Assembly: GCA_034440615.1 (NCBI GenBank)
Contig: JAOTOM010005096.1
Coordinates: 607,501-671,500 of the forward strand
DNA from: Ashinkailepas kermadecensis
Lineage: Eukaryota; Arthropoda; Thecostraca; Neolepadidae
Direction: 5' to 3'
Length of the DNA stretch: 64,000 nucleotides
The position numbers were made by a program, and so were the translations under genes. This document shows positions 46,720 to 57,269 of the stretch, in pieces. The notes beneath the pieces are model-generated. The model made no database searches, had not been told where the DNA came from, and saw nothing but the letters and a program-made list of their open reading frames with translations. How positions within the stretch are numbered: position 1 is the first letter of the stretch; each line of letters starts with the position of its first letter.

Positions 46720-47370
46720 GCGTTCCCACCGGAGGGTGCGCCTCGCCGCACAATTAAAATTCGCACTGGGCCGGGCCGCGTTGGCCGCGCTTCGGTGCCG
46801 CGCAACAATTGTCTCATTACTGCATTGTGGCCGGCGGCCGGCGCCCGCGCGGCGCGCGTGTCAGTTCGTTTGTTGCGAGCCGACCCAATTGGTCAGCTGA
46901 CAATGCGGTCACGTGACGGCGCCGACGCTGCACGCAGCCGGCGCACGTGCGTGAGTCCATTGGGGCTCGTCGACGTCGACGAGGAATGACAACGATATCG
47001 ACAGCGGCGCGTGCGGCCGCGGCGCGCGCGACCCCTTCAGACGACGCGGCGGCCGTCGCCATTGGGCGCCCCACGCAGCGCCGCCGGATAAAAAGGTTTA
47101 CAATGTGCTGCGGAGGACGGGCCGCGCGGCGACTCGGATGCGCCGCTTTGTTGTGGTGAACAGAACCGATTGTTGCGCGCATCGCTGGAGCGAGAGCACC
47201 GCTCGGCGTCCGCCAGGCCCCGGCCACATGCAAAACCACTGCGGAAGTATTCAAACAGCTTAAAAACCCGGCCGACAGGGCAAATACAGTCACAGCCCAA
47301 GCGGACCTGCACCGTGGGGGAGCCGTTTTTGTTCCCAAGCGGCGAAATCCTGCCCAGATCACCGAACAAT
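46720..47370. other. GC/CpG-rich island
   Basis: CpG-dense block with GGCGCGCGTG, CGCGGCGCGC and TCGACGTCGACG (46968-46979). GATAAAAAGG at about 47086 is TATA-like. The 322-codon minus-strand frame (46817-47785) spans this island and into AT-richer DNA; I do not recognise it. Confidence 0.45.
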
Positions 47371-47729
47371 AACGCCCATGCGTGGTGACGACTTCATTAA
47401 AATTGGGCCGAACAATGCAACAAAAACTGCTCGCGAACCGTGAAGACCTTTGACAAATCAATGCAATGGTAGGACGTCCGCAAAATGTCGCATCTACGTG
47501 GGAAACGAGGGCAGTACGGTTAATAGAATGGTGAGTCTCGCTGTTAACAGCAGGGACACCTTCAACGTTTTGCTTAACTACAAGCAAAAGACTTGCGAGA
47601 AGTACTTGCATGTTCCCAAGAAGCTGAAGGAGTGAATATTTTAATGTTTGCCCATGGCAGCGGCAGTTCCCCATACCACTATGCGCAGCACCAGCTCCCC
47701 AGACTGTCCTAGACGGTCGTACCTGCCCA
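47371..47729. other. Unique spacer, nothing recognised
   Basis: A 61-codon + frame (47450-47635) ends in a Lys-rich stretch, with no family match. Confidence 0.3.
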
Positions 47730-48415
47730 GCATTCCCTAGATTATGGCACCTTCCAAACCGACTTGGACTTGGCCCCCTCCCCAAGACTGTCCCTGTATA
47801 TTTGCACCTACACAGAATGGCCTAGACTGCGCCACCTCTACAAACCGGCTTGAGCAGTGGCACCTTCCAGACCGGCTTGGGACAGCGGTATGCATGTACC
47901 TCCCCAGACCGGCTTGCGCCAGCGGTATATATGTAACTCCCCGGACCGGCTTGGGCCAGCGGTATGTATGTATCTTCCTAGACCAGCTTAGGCCAGCGGT
48001 ATGCATGCACCTCCCTAGACGGGCTTGTGACAACGGTATTCACGTGCCTCTGAATACGGGCTGGGGCAATGGTGCCTTCCAGACGGGCTTGGGACAGCGG
48101 TATGTACCTCCCCAGACCGGCTTGGAGCAGTGATACGCACGGACGTCTCCAGACGGGCTTGGAGCAGTGATACGCAAGGACCTCCCCAGACGGGCTTGGA
48201 GCAGTGATACGCACGGACCTCCCCAGACGGCTTGGAGCAGCGATACGCACGGACCTCCCCAGACTGGCTTGGAGCAGCGATACGCACGGACCTCCCCAGA
48301 CGGGCTTGGAGCAGCGATACGCACGCACTTCCCCAGACCGGCTTGGAGCAGCGATACGCACGGATCTCCCCAGACGGGCTTGGAGCAGTGATACGCACAG
48401 ACCTCCCCAGACCAC
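47730..48415. repeat. ~37-bp minisatellite, diverged at the left, homogeneous at the right
   Basis: Units of CTTGGAGCAGCGATACGCAC plus GGACCTCCCCAGACGGG at about 37 bp in 48100-48410. In 47730-48090 the unit is recognisable but diverged (CCAGACCGGCTTG, GGTATGTATGTACCTCC). Frames up to 212 codons are artefacts. Confidence 0.92.
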
Positions 48416-48850
48416 ACGGCAGCAGCACCTGGCTCGCTTGGACCCAGGCAGCCAGCCAGCCTCCTCATGACAGCCGGCAGTCGGACTGTGTTTTTGACTC
48501 TTTACGACTGGCCACCAGTGTCCGGTTTCGTGTTTGGACTCGGCGGATCGACACGGAGACAAAGCGCGTTGACGCGGCGCGGCGCAGACGCCGGGTCCTG
48601 CGGCCTGGCGCGGCAAACACGCGACACGCCGCGCGCACCCCGTATTTACGCAGCAACCCTACGCTGGTGACCTTGCAAATAAACAGGGCCTGGGTCAGGC
48701 GCGGGCGCCGGCACGCACGGAAATCGGAGCCGCCGGTCGCTCCGCCGCCGTCGGTGAGCGGCAGTCGGGTCGGGCGCCAGCGACGGACCGGTCACGAGGG
48801 GTGCTGTGTCACCGGGCGCAGGCGGGGCGGGGGGGGGCCCACGTCATCGG
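48416..48850. other. GC-rich island
   Basis: CpG-rich single-copy segment between two minisatellites; no gene recognised. Confidence 0.4.
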
Positions 48851-48854
48851 AGCA

Positions 48855-49205
48855 GGTCATGGGATGTGGTGTCAGCCGACTGTTGGAAGGCCAGTGGATA
48901 TGGTGCGAACCGACTGTCGGAAGGTCAGGAATATGGTGTCAACCGACTGTCGGAAGGTCAGGAATATGGTGTCAACCGACTGTCGGAAGGTCAAGGGATA
49001 TAGTGCGGACCGACTTTCGGAAGGTCAGGGAATATGGTATGAACCGACTGTCGGAAGGTCAGGAATATGGTGTGAACCGACTGTCAGAAGGTTAGGGGAT
49101 ATGGTGCGAACCGACTGTCAGAAGGTGAGGGGATATGGTGCGAACAAACTGCCGGAAGGTCAGGGGATATCGTGTGAACTGACTGTCGGAAGGTCAGGAA
49201 TATGC
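48855..49205. repeat. 33-bp minisatellite
   Basis: GGAAGGTCAGGAATATGGTG plus TCAACCGACTGTC is repeated, with insertions of 1-3 bases in later units. Thirty-three bases equals 11 codons, which explains the associated open frames. A lone copy of the unit reappears at 49368-49400. Confidence 0.93.
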
Positions 49206-50073
49206 TTAATACAACGAAGAATGGCTCTTAGATGCTCCTGGGCTTTAGACATTGCGATGGCCCCTGGCCGAAACGTTGAGTAATAAAGTATAATCTTTAT
49301 CGTTACTTTTGATGTCAACTCAGCACCTCCTGGTATATTGAAGGTCGTATATTTTCTTTACACCCAATGTCAGGAATATGGTGTCAACCGACTGTCAGAA
49401 GACAAAATCGGAATCCGGGGCCTGCAGTGCATTCGCCACAAACAAACAGCTGCACGAATGAATAAACAGAGAAACACATACGTACAATGCTCGTATATAT
49501 AGTTGCATTTACGTGTTGTAATCTGTAGTCACCCCCTTCGGAACAGCGAGGAAGCATTCATTTTGTGACTGTCTTTTACTACAAGGCACCAAATCCTCCC
49601 GCCTTCCATTGTCCATTACGCGGACATGCTTACCGGGAGCCGCATTATCCGTATGGGTAGGCTTCGGCGCGAGTTATTTCCTCCTGATCACATAAAGGCA
49701 GCGAGGAGTCGGATACAACTCAGAGGATTCAGGCCAAACAATGGCCCCGCTGTAGTTAGTATGCAGGGGCTCGTGCATCCACACGACATTTACAACAGTT
49801 TTCAGCTGCCTGTTGCAGCCGCTTCCTGGGTTGTGAGTCAGTGCACGCGCCATAGCGGCCCGGATGAAGCGGCGCCGTACCAAGGACATGCGTGTGCACT
49901 GCCAATACGCGACGCCGAGGCTTTCACAGCTGGACATAATTGTGAGCCAGTGGTATGGCTTCGTGACGCAACTGTGGTGAACAATTTTTTTGTATTCGGT
50001 GAGATTGGTGGACGAGAATATGGGAGGGGAGGTACATATATGTTCAATTATCTGTTGAGGTGTAATATATATG

Positions 50074-50077
<4 letters not shown>
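49206..50077. other. Mostly unique DNA with an unrecognised frame
   Basis: A + frame from 49626 has about 148 codons before it runs into the AT microsatellite. It shows no domain I recognise and its 3' end is repeat-derived, so I do not call it a gene. Confidence 0.3.
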
Positions 50078-50135
<58 letters not shown>

Positions 50136-50162
50136 TGTGTGTGTTTGTGTGTGTGTGTGTGT
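50078..50162. repeat. (AT)n followed by (GT)n microsatellite
   Basis: Uninterrupted AT to about 50132, then TGTCTGTGTGTG-type repeats to 50162. Confidence 0.97.
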
Positions 50163-50624
50163 CTCGGATTTAAATGCCTCAAACATTTTGGTTTTTGTTT
50201 GGGACTATATTGATAGTCATAGTGGGCCAACAAGAAATATGTTGCATGTGTGTGTTCCTAAAATATGGAGTATCGCATCCAACTATGTCGAGTCAGGTTG
50301 CTAATGCATCGAAGTATTGAACATTGAAGGGGATTACCACAAAGTTGCGGGCGGGATTTTCAAGTATGGGGAGGCAACCGTACCCTCAACTAGATACGGC
50401 TCTTCATCGGTATCATCAATGCCTTCTATATCTACCACTACTTATGATCTACGCTGACGGGCGCGTTTGGAATGCCCCCGTCCACGGGCAATTCGCACGA
50501 CCGACTTGGACGCCTCGTGTTGATGGAGACTACCTCGGACTGTGGTCATCACAGACGTCGTCGTTATCTCAGAGCTGTCATCACGCACTCCTGCGTTACT
50601 TCGGGATGGCAGCATGCTCCAGGG
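50163..50624. other. Unique spacer, nothing recognised
   Basis: No repeat or gene seen. Confidence 0.35.
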
Positions 50625-50940
50625 GCCAGGGCGGTGTGCCACCAGCTCCCACACCAGGGCGGTGTGTCACCAGCTCCCACACCAGGGCGCTGTGTCACCA
50701 GCTCCCACACCAGGGCGCTGTGTCACCAGCTCCCACACCAGGGCGCTGTGTCACCAGCTCCCACACCAGGGCGGTGTGTCACCAGCTCCCACACCAGGGC
50801 GCTGTGTCACCAGCTCCCACACCAGGGCGCTGTGTCACCAGCTCCCACATCAGGGCGGTGTGTCACCAGCTCCCACACCAGGGCGGTGTGTCACCAGCTC
50901 CCACACCAGGGCGCTGTGTCACCAGCTCCCACAGCGCACT
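50625..50940. repeat. 28-bp minisatellite, 11 units
   Basis: GTGTCACCAGCTCCCACACC plus AGGGCG(C/G)T at a strict 28-bp period (50641, 50669 and on). One position alternates C or G between units. Since 28 is not divisible by 3, all three frames read the same 28-residue peptide cycle, producing three parallel + frames (161-210 codons). Confidence 0.97.
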
Positions 50941-51640
50941 GCAGTTCAGACGTTAATTCAGAAAACAATTTCGGAGGCCAGGATGAGGCGACAAAATGAA
51001 AAACCAAGTTCCAAAGTGGCAAGATAAAAAGTAAAGGAGCGTTGAGAATTGTGAAAGATTACAATTTGGAATGGAAGGAACAGAAAAGATCGCGCACCAA
51101 ACATGCCTCGCATTCGACGATTTCAAGTAATCCGTCCAGTTGTTAAGCAAAACATTACATGTCCATTAAAAAGTCGAACATCTTTGGGTCTGACCACCTC
51201 AACCACCTCCTGGTTACGCCGCTGTCAGTCACCGCGCACTCAAAGCACATCCACCCCAGAACTGAGATCACCATGTCCTTCAATACCATTAATCAACGCA
51301 CATTGACACTCGGCACAGCACTTTAACTTCCGGTCGTGCCAGGAGCCGATCTCCACCTGGTCATGCTCTCACACTGTCACCGACTCGTCACCGTGCCAGA
51401 CCACCCCTCCCGGAGACACGGCGACTGGAGCCTGGCAGGTGGGTCATGTCTCGCGCGAGGCGCCGCCTACCCTGGCGTCGTTCTCACTCCGGTGGGTGTG
51501 TGTCCTTTGGCTGAAGCGCGTCGATATCCTGTTGTGGTCTTGCTGTCCCCGAGGCCCTGCCGAGCGTCGTGCGCTGCTGCCCTGGAGGTGGGTAGGTCTT
51601 CAGGTAGACTCCACCCATCCTGGAGGTAGGTCACTTGAAG
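50941..51640. other. Unique DNA with a lone hAT-like terminus
   Basis: GGTTACGCCGCTG at 51213-51225 is the complement of CAGCGGCGTAACC, a typical hAT-like end. No partner TIR or TSD was found. The rest is unrecognised. Confidence 0.35.
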
Positions 51641-51642
51641 CT

Positions 51643-52165
51643 GTCGGTGCCGTCCGGAGATGGGGATCGAGCCTGCCGCTGGGGGCCGACAACAGCTCTG
51701 TCGGTGCCGTCCGGTGCCAGGGATCGAGCCTGCCGCTCGGGGCCGACAACAGCTCTGTCGGTCCCGTCCGGAGATAGGGACCGAGCCGGCCGCTGGGGGC
51801 CGACAACAGCTCTGTCGGTGCCGTCCGGAGATGGGGACCGAGCCTGCCGCTGGGGGCCGACAACAGCTCTGTCGGTGCCGTCCGGAGATGGGGACCGAGC
51901 CTGCCGCTGGGGGCCGACAACAGCTCTGTCGGTGCCGTCCGGAGATGGGGACCGAGCCTGCCGCTGGGGGCCGACAACAGCTCTGTCGGTGCCGTCCGGA
52001 GATGGGGACCGAGCCTGCCGCTGGGGGCCGACAACAGCTCTGTCGGTGCCGTCCGGAGATGGGGACCGAGCCTGCCGCTGGAGGCCGACAACAGCTCTGT
52101 CGGTGCCGTCCGGAGATGGGGATCGAGCCTGCCGCTCGGGGCCGACAACAGCTCTGTCGGTAGCT
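51643..52165. repeat. 57-bp minisatellite, nine units
   Basis: CGGTGCCGTCCGGAGATGGG plus GACCGAGCCTGCCGCTGGGG plus GCCGACAACAGCTCTGT at 57 bp (19 codons). Units are nearly identical in the middle and variable at both ends, the usual pattern of unequal exchange. The 282- and 275-codon frames on opposite strands are artefacts. Confidence 0.97.
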
Positions 52166-52480
52166 AGTTACCGACCCCTTCCCCCTTGCCATCCAGTGTT
52201 GGCCACAGTTCCCAGGGCTGGTCGCTGCCACACAGATCCAGCCACTCGTCCTGGGGCCTGTCAATGCCACATAGACATGGCCACTGCCACACACATCTGG
52301 TCACTGGCGGAGCCGGCAACAGGAAGTGCTGAAGAGCCGTCTGGTTTTGGCGCGGCCGACCTTCTTGGCGCGGCGCCGTCGCGCGCGGCCGGTGGGATCG
52401 GGCTGGCCAGCGGACAGACAGAGTGGGTTTTTACCTGGCGAGGTACTCAGGAGTGGCGGCGCCTCTACCCGTGCATACAT
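52166..52480. other. GC-rich spacer
   Basis: Short GC-rich patch at 52340-52400 (GCGCGGCGCCG). CACTGGCGGAGCC at about 52305 resembles a hAT end without a partner. Confidence 0.3.
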
Positions 52481-52830
52481 TAGACCAAGTGACGCTAATG
52501 AAGCCACACACGAGCCACGTATGACGCTAATGGCGGTCATATGTGATGCTAATGACGTGACACGTGGGTCACATCTGCGCCAATGACGTCACACATAGGT
52601 CACATGCGATGCCGATGACGTCATACGCGGGTCACATGTAGCGGCCAATGGCATTACACACGGGGTACATCACACGTAGCGGCCAATGGCAGCAGATACG
52701 TGTCACACGGGTCGCTGTTGAAGCCGTGCAGGGGTCACATGTGATGCCGATGGCGCCACACACAGGCCACATGTGACGTTAATGACGTCACACAGGTCTC
52801 ATCGGACACTAATGACGGATACCAATGACA
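52480..52830. repeat. Degenerate ~45-bp repeat rich in CRE and GTCACA motifs
   Basis: Irregular units contain GGGTCACATG and (A/G)ATGACGTCA. The CRE palindrome TGACGTCA is present at 52584-52591, 52616-52623 and 52783-52790, and near-misses (TGACGTGA, TGACGCTA) occur in other units. Binding by CREB/ATF proteins is inferred only. Confidence 0.65.
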
Positions 52831-53435
52831 CAAAATACCGTCTGTATCCATGGTTTATCTGAGGATAACGTTCGTAGTAACGATGCCTTGTGGGGCAAGA
52901 AGGGTGGTAAACCCAAAAGAGCGGGATGTTTGGTACCCACCGGTGTTCTCCCTCCTCCCCTACCCCAAACACTGGACCTTTTTAAACTGTCCTGTAATCT
53001 CATAAATAGCCGTACTTCAAGGGAGTTCATGTCAGACTCCAGCAGCCTGAGGACCACTTCCTACGTGGAGGTCGTGAAGCGAATACATAAGCGCTGCGGG
53101 ACATTTAGCTCCGCGGTTTTAAACTGTTTCTGAGCTGTCGGATCATTCCTTATTGGTTTGTGAAACAATCGAATTCCCGCCCCCACACACCATGGCATGA
53201 GGGACACTTTATACCTTGTTGTGCATTCAGCTTCCCATGACTTAATACGCTTTGTAATCCCAGACTGGAAATTCTCCCCGGTGGGAACTCCTGGCTTAGC
53301 TGACTGTGACAATCCAAAGCCATTGAGGAAGCGATCGGATCATTCACTTGCATTGATAGCTTTACCGCAGGTTCCGGAGTCGCGACACACCTGCATACCA
53401 GCATGTGTGTCGGGGATTAAACCGAGGAGCCGGCG
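52831..53435. other. Unique spacer, nothing recognised
   Basis: A + frame (102 codons, 52825-53133) has no recognised domain. Confidence 0.35.
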
Positions 53436-54003
53436 GGTGACTGGCGACTGGCGACTTGCGACTGGCGACTGGCGACTGACGACTGACGACTGGCGACTGG
53501 CGACTGGCGACTGGCGACTGACGACTGACGACTGACGACTGACGACTGACGACTGACGATTGACGACTGACGACTGCGCTGACCACTGGCGACCGACGAC
53601 TGACGACTGACGACTGACGACTGACGACTGACGACTGACGACTGACGACTGGCACTGGCGACTGGCGACTGGTGACTGGCCACTGACAGCTGGTGACTGG
53701 TGACTGGTGACTGGCGACCGACGACTGGCGACTGGCGACTGGCGACTGGCCACTGACGACTGACGACTGACGACTGACGACTGACGACTGACGATTGACG
53801 ATTGACGACTGACGACTGGCCACTGGCGACCGACGACTGACGACTGACGACTGACGACTGACGACTGACGACTGACGACTGACGACTGACGACTGACGAC
53901 TGACGACTGACGACTGACGACTGACGACTGACGACTGACGACTGACGACTGAGGACTGACGACTGACGACTGGCGACTGGCGACTGATGACTGACGACTG
54001 ACG
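53436..54003. repeat. 7-bp minisatellite (CTGACGA)n
   Basis: About 80 tandem heptamers CTGACGA, with CTGGCGA, CTGATGA and CTGGCCA variants clustered at 53436-53530 and 53650-53750. The minus-strand frames of 545-666 codons crossing this and the next array read Ser/Arg/Gln and Cys/Arg/Val repeats; they are artefacts. Confidence 0.97.
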
Positions 54004-54164
54004 GGGGACGGGGACGGCGGCTGGCGGCCGCCGAGGGCTGGCGCCAGCGTGGACGGCCAGGCACGACAGGCATGACAGGCAGCGGGAGGTATGGCCATCG
54101 TGACGCCAGGGCCCGGCTGGCCTGAGCCGTGCCGAGCGCCGCCGCCGTCCCTCCGACGCACCTC

Positions 54165-54780
54165 CGACACACCGTCCGGCACACCGTCCGACACACCGTC
54201 CGACACACCGTCCGGCACACCGTCCGGCACACTGTCCGGCACACTGACCGGCACACTGACCGGCACACTGACCGGCCACTGACCGGCCGCCACTCCACAC
54301 ACGGTGGGCGGCACACCGTCCGGCACACCGACCGGCACACTGACCGGCCACTGACCGGCACACTGACCGGCACACTGACCGGCCACTGACCGGCACACCG
54401 TCCGGCACACTGACCGGCACGCCACCGTCCACACTGGCCGGCACACCGTCCGGCACACCGTCCGGCACACCTGACCGGCACACCGTCCGGCACACCGTCC
54501 GGCACACCGTCCGGCACACCGTCCGGCACACCGTCCGGCACACCGTCCGGCACACCGTCCGGCACACCGTCCGACACACCGTCCGGCACACCGTCCGGCA
54601 CACCGTCCGGCACACCGTCCGGCACACCGGCCGCCACTCCACACACGGTGGGCGGCACACCGTCCGGACACGACCGCACAACCGGCACACCGTCCGACAC
54701 ACCGTCCGGCACACCGTCCGGCACACCGTCCGGCACACCGTCCGACACACCGTCCGACACACCGTCCGACACACTGTCGG
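54165..54780. repeat. 12-bp minisatellite (CACACCGTCCGG)n
   Basis: Dodecamers CACACCGTCCGG with CACACTGACCGG and CACACCGTCCGA variants. CCGGCCGCCACTCCACACAC followed by GGTGGGCGG appears twice (about 54283 and 54628), marking a higher-order duplication of about 345 bp. Confidence 0.96.
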
Positions 54781-54930
54781 ACGATGTGGTGGAACCACGG
54801 TCCGACACGACGTCCGACACACTGTCGGACGATGTGGTGGAACCACGGTCCGACACGACGTCCGACGCACTGTCGGACGATGTGGTGGAACCACGGTCCG
54901 ACACGACGTCCGACGCACCTCCCACACACC
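54770..54930. repeat. 48-bp repeat grown from the 12-bp unit
   Basis: GTCGGACGATGTGGTGGAAC plus CACGGTCCGACACGACGTCC occurs three times at 48 bp (four 12-bp units). Confidence 0.93.
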
Positions 54931-55079
54931 TCCGACACGACATCCGACATGCTGTTGGACGGTGCGCCGGAAACATCGTCCGACGCCAAGCACAATGCAC
55001 CGCACGACACACCTTCATTTCTCCACACTGCCTGACGCACCGTCGGGCACACATTAAGACACACTTTTTGGCAGACTAT

Positions 55080-55275
55080 CGGACATACCGTCCGACACTC
55101 CGCCTGGCATACAGTTGGACGGCGGCCATGACGGCGGCACACCGTCCGACACACTGTCCGACATACCGTCCGACACTCCGCCTGGCATACAGTTGGACGG
55201 CGGCCATGACGGCGGCACACCGTCCAACACACCGTCCGACAGTCCGCCTGGCATACAGTTGGACGGCGGCCATGC
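55080..55275. repeat. 78-bp repeat, 2.5 units
   Basis: CATACCGTCCGACACTCCGC starts at 55084 and 55162. GCATACAGTTGGACGGCGGC is present in each of three partial units. Confidence 0.92.
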
Positions 55276-55375
55276 ACATCGGCAGGTCGCCGTAGGTTAC
55301 AGTACACTTCGTGCGCGCTCCAATGGGCACCGAACGGCAATTACGAGTTAATCACCACTTTATGGAGCAGAGTCA

Positions 55376-55890
55376 CTCTAGACATATCAAAGTCGCACCA
55401 CACTGTGGAACAGAGCCACTCTAGACATATCAAAGTTGCACCACACTGTGGAACAGAGCCACTCTAGACATACCAAAGTAGCACCACACTGTGGAACAGA
55501 GCCTTTAGACATACCAAGTAGCACCACACTTCAGAGTCACTCTAGACATATCAAAGTCGCACCACACTGTGGAACAGAGCCACTCTAGACATACCAAAGT
55601 AGCACCACACTGTGGAACAGAGTCACTCTAGACATATCAAAGTCGCACCACACTGTGGAACAGAGCCACTCTAGACATATCAAAGTCGCACCACACTGTG
55701 GAACAAAGCCACTCTAGACATACCAAAGTCGCACGACACTGTGGAACAGAGCCATTCTAGACATATCAAAGTCGCACCACACTGTGGAACAGAGCCACTC
55801 TAGACATACCAAAGTAGCAACATACTGTGGAACAGAGCCACTCTAGACATACCAAAGTAGCAACATACTGTGGAACTGAGTCACTCTAGT
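55376..55890. repeat. 43-bp minisatellite, 12 units
   Basis: ACTCTAGACATATCAAAGTC plus GCACCACACTGTGGAACAGAGCC at 43 bp. The unit contains TCTAGA. A detached copy lies at 59263-59308 (GTTGTGGAACAGAGCCACTG), 3.4 kb away and beyond the third hAT-like relative. Confidence 0.96.
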
Positions 55891-56159
55891 ATTCAGTGAC
55901 GAGTTCGACAGAGGCGTATTTGTATTGGCATTGGCATTCAGCGACGGGTTTATGATCGTTCGAATCGATTACCCCAAATGCTTCTGCTTGTACTGAACAC
56001 GCTGGAAACAACTGCATAGGTATCACATGACCACCTTAACGGTCAAGGTCTAACGCAAATTGATTTCTTCGGTTGCCTCCCTAGCTGATCCTCCGGTCGC
56101 CTGAATTTGTTTTCCGTTTTCGCTCAAACCTATCCAACTCTGGTATTGAGCGATAGCCA

Positions 56160-57120
56160 GTGGTGAATGCGCGAGCAACATTTCAAACCGGGACATGTCA
56201 AGGTCAAAGGTTTTATTGAGTTCTTCAATGACCTCGCGTTTCGTCGCTATGGCTTCAATTTGCAGAAGCTGGATGTCATTCGAAGTCGCTTGTTGTGCGG
56301 TATCAGAAAGTTGATAATTCGGAATAATCACGACGGGTCAAAATTCAAGCTGATTTCTTCGGTCGCCTCGCATTTTTTTAGTTTTCGCCCAAGCCTACCC
56401 AGATCCACAATCAAGCGATAACCCATGATGAACCCTCGAGGAACATTTTAAAACCGGGATATGTCAAGGTCAAACTTCAATGCCAAAGGCCAGGTTGATA
56501 TTTAAAGTCCTCGCTTTCGTCGCTATGGGTTCAATTTGCACCAAGCGGATGTCATTCGACGTGGCTCGTGCCGTATTATAATGCTACGAAATCGAACTAA
56601 GTTCAAAGGTCAAAGGTCAAACCGATTTCTTCGCTCGCCTCGTATTTTTTCTTCGCCTTAACCTACTTACATCTGATATCGAGCAGTAGCCCGTGGTGAA
56701 CCTCGAGTAACATTTCAAACCAGGATATGTCAATATCAGACCACAAGATCGAAGGTCAGCTAAAATTGCTCGAAGTCCTCGCGTCTCGTCGCTATGTCTT
56801 CAATTTTCATCAAATGGGTGTTATTCGACTTGTCGTGAGATACTCTAGCAAACTGTTCAGAGATCACATTAATTTGCTAAGTCAAACATCGAACTCATTT
56901 CTTCGGTCGCCCCTCGTTTCTTCGTTTCCTCCCAAAGCTACCCATGTTTGGTAGCAAAACGTTGGCAACCTTCGAGTAACATTTGAACCCGGGACATGTC
57001 AGGTCAAGCCTCAAGGTCAAAGGTTAGCTTTAATTTTTAAAAGTCCTCGTAATTCGTCGCTATGGCTTCAATTTGTATTATGTGGGTGTCATTCGACGTG
57101 GCTTGCGTACAGTATCAGAA
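56160..57120. repeat. ~267-bp diverged tandem repeat, four units
   Basis: AACATTT(C/T)AAACC(G/A)GGA(C/T)ATGTCA marks units at 56177, 56441, 56709 and 56978 (spacing 264, 268, 269). Each also has GTCGCTATGG(C/G)TTCAATTTG and GTCATTCGACGTGGCT-type parts. Divergence is much higher than in the short minisatellites, so the array is older. A partial unit may extend left to about 56040. Confidence 0.9.
56607..56619 (+). promoter_or_regulatory. DR1 nuclear-receptor-type element AGGTCAAAGGTCA
   Basis: Two perfect AGGTCA half-sites separated by one base, within the 267-bp repeat. Other units keep weaker AAGGTCAAAGG forms (about 56201, 57013). DR1 is the class bound by HNF4, RXR and COUP/Svp-type receptors in animals; function here is inferred only. 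Confidence 0.4.
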
Positions 57121-57269
57121 TGTTGGGATATCGAAATGATTTTGAAGGTGTCGAAGGTCCGGTGTGTGTACAATGATTGAGTGTAATAGAAATAGGAGGA
57201 TCAAATCTTGTTTTGTGTGCAGCCGTTGTGATAGCAGGCACTCGTATCCTATTTGACTAGGAGCCCCCA

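Noticed and set aside
46817..47785. 322-codon minus-strand frame across a CpG island
   Set aside because: The longest frame outside arrays, but with no recognised domain, mixed composition and no splice or promoter evidence on that strand; GC-rich DNA is stop-poor. Kept only as a note.
49626..50213. 195-codon + frame
   Set aside because: Its last third is the AT/GT microsatellite and the first part has no recognised domain.
50625..50940. Resemblance to a CRISPR array (regular 28-bp repeats)
   Set aside because: Units are head-to-tail with no unique spacers, in a eukaryotic context.
53340..55340. Minus-strand open frames of 545-666 codons
   Set aside because: They run through the 7-bp and 12-bp arrays and encode only Ser/Arg/Gln and Cys/Arg/Val cycles; all three minus frames are open together, so they are repeat artefacts.
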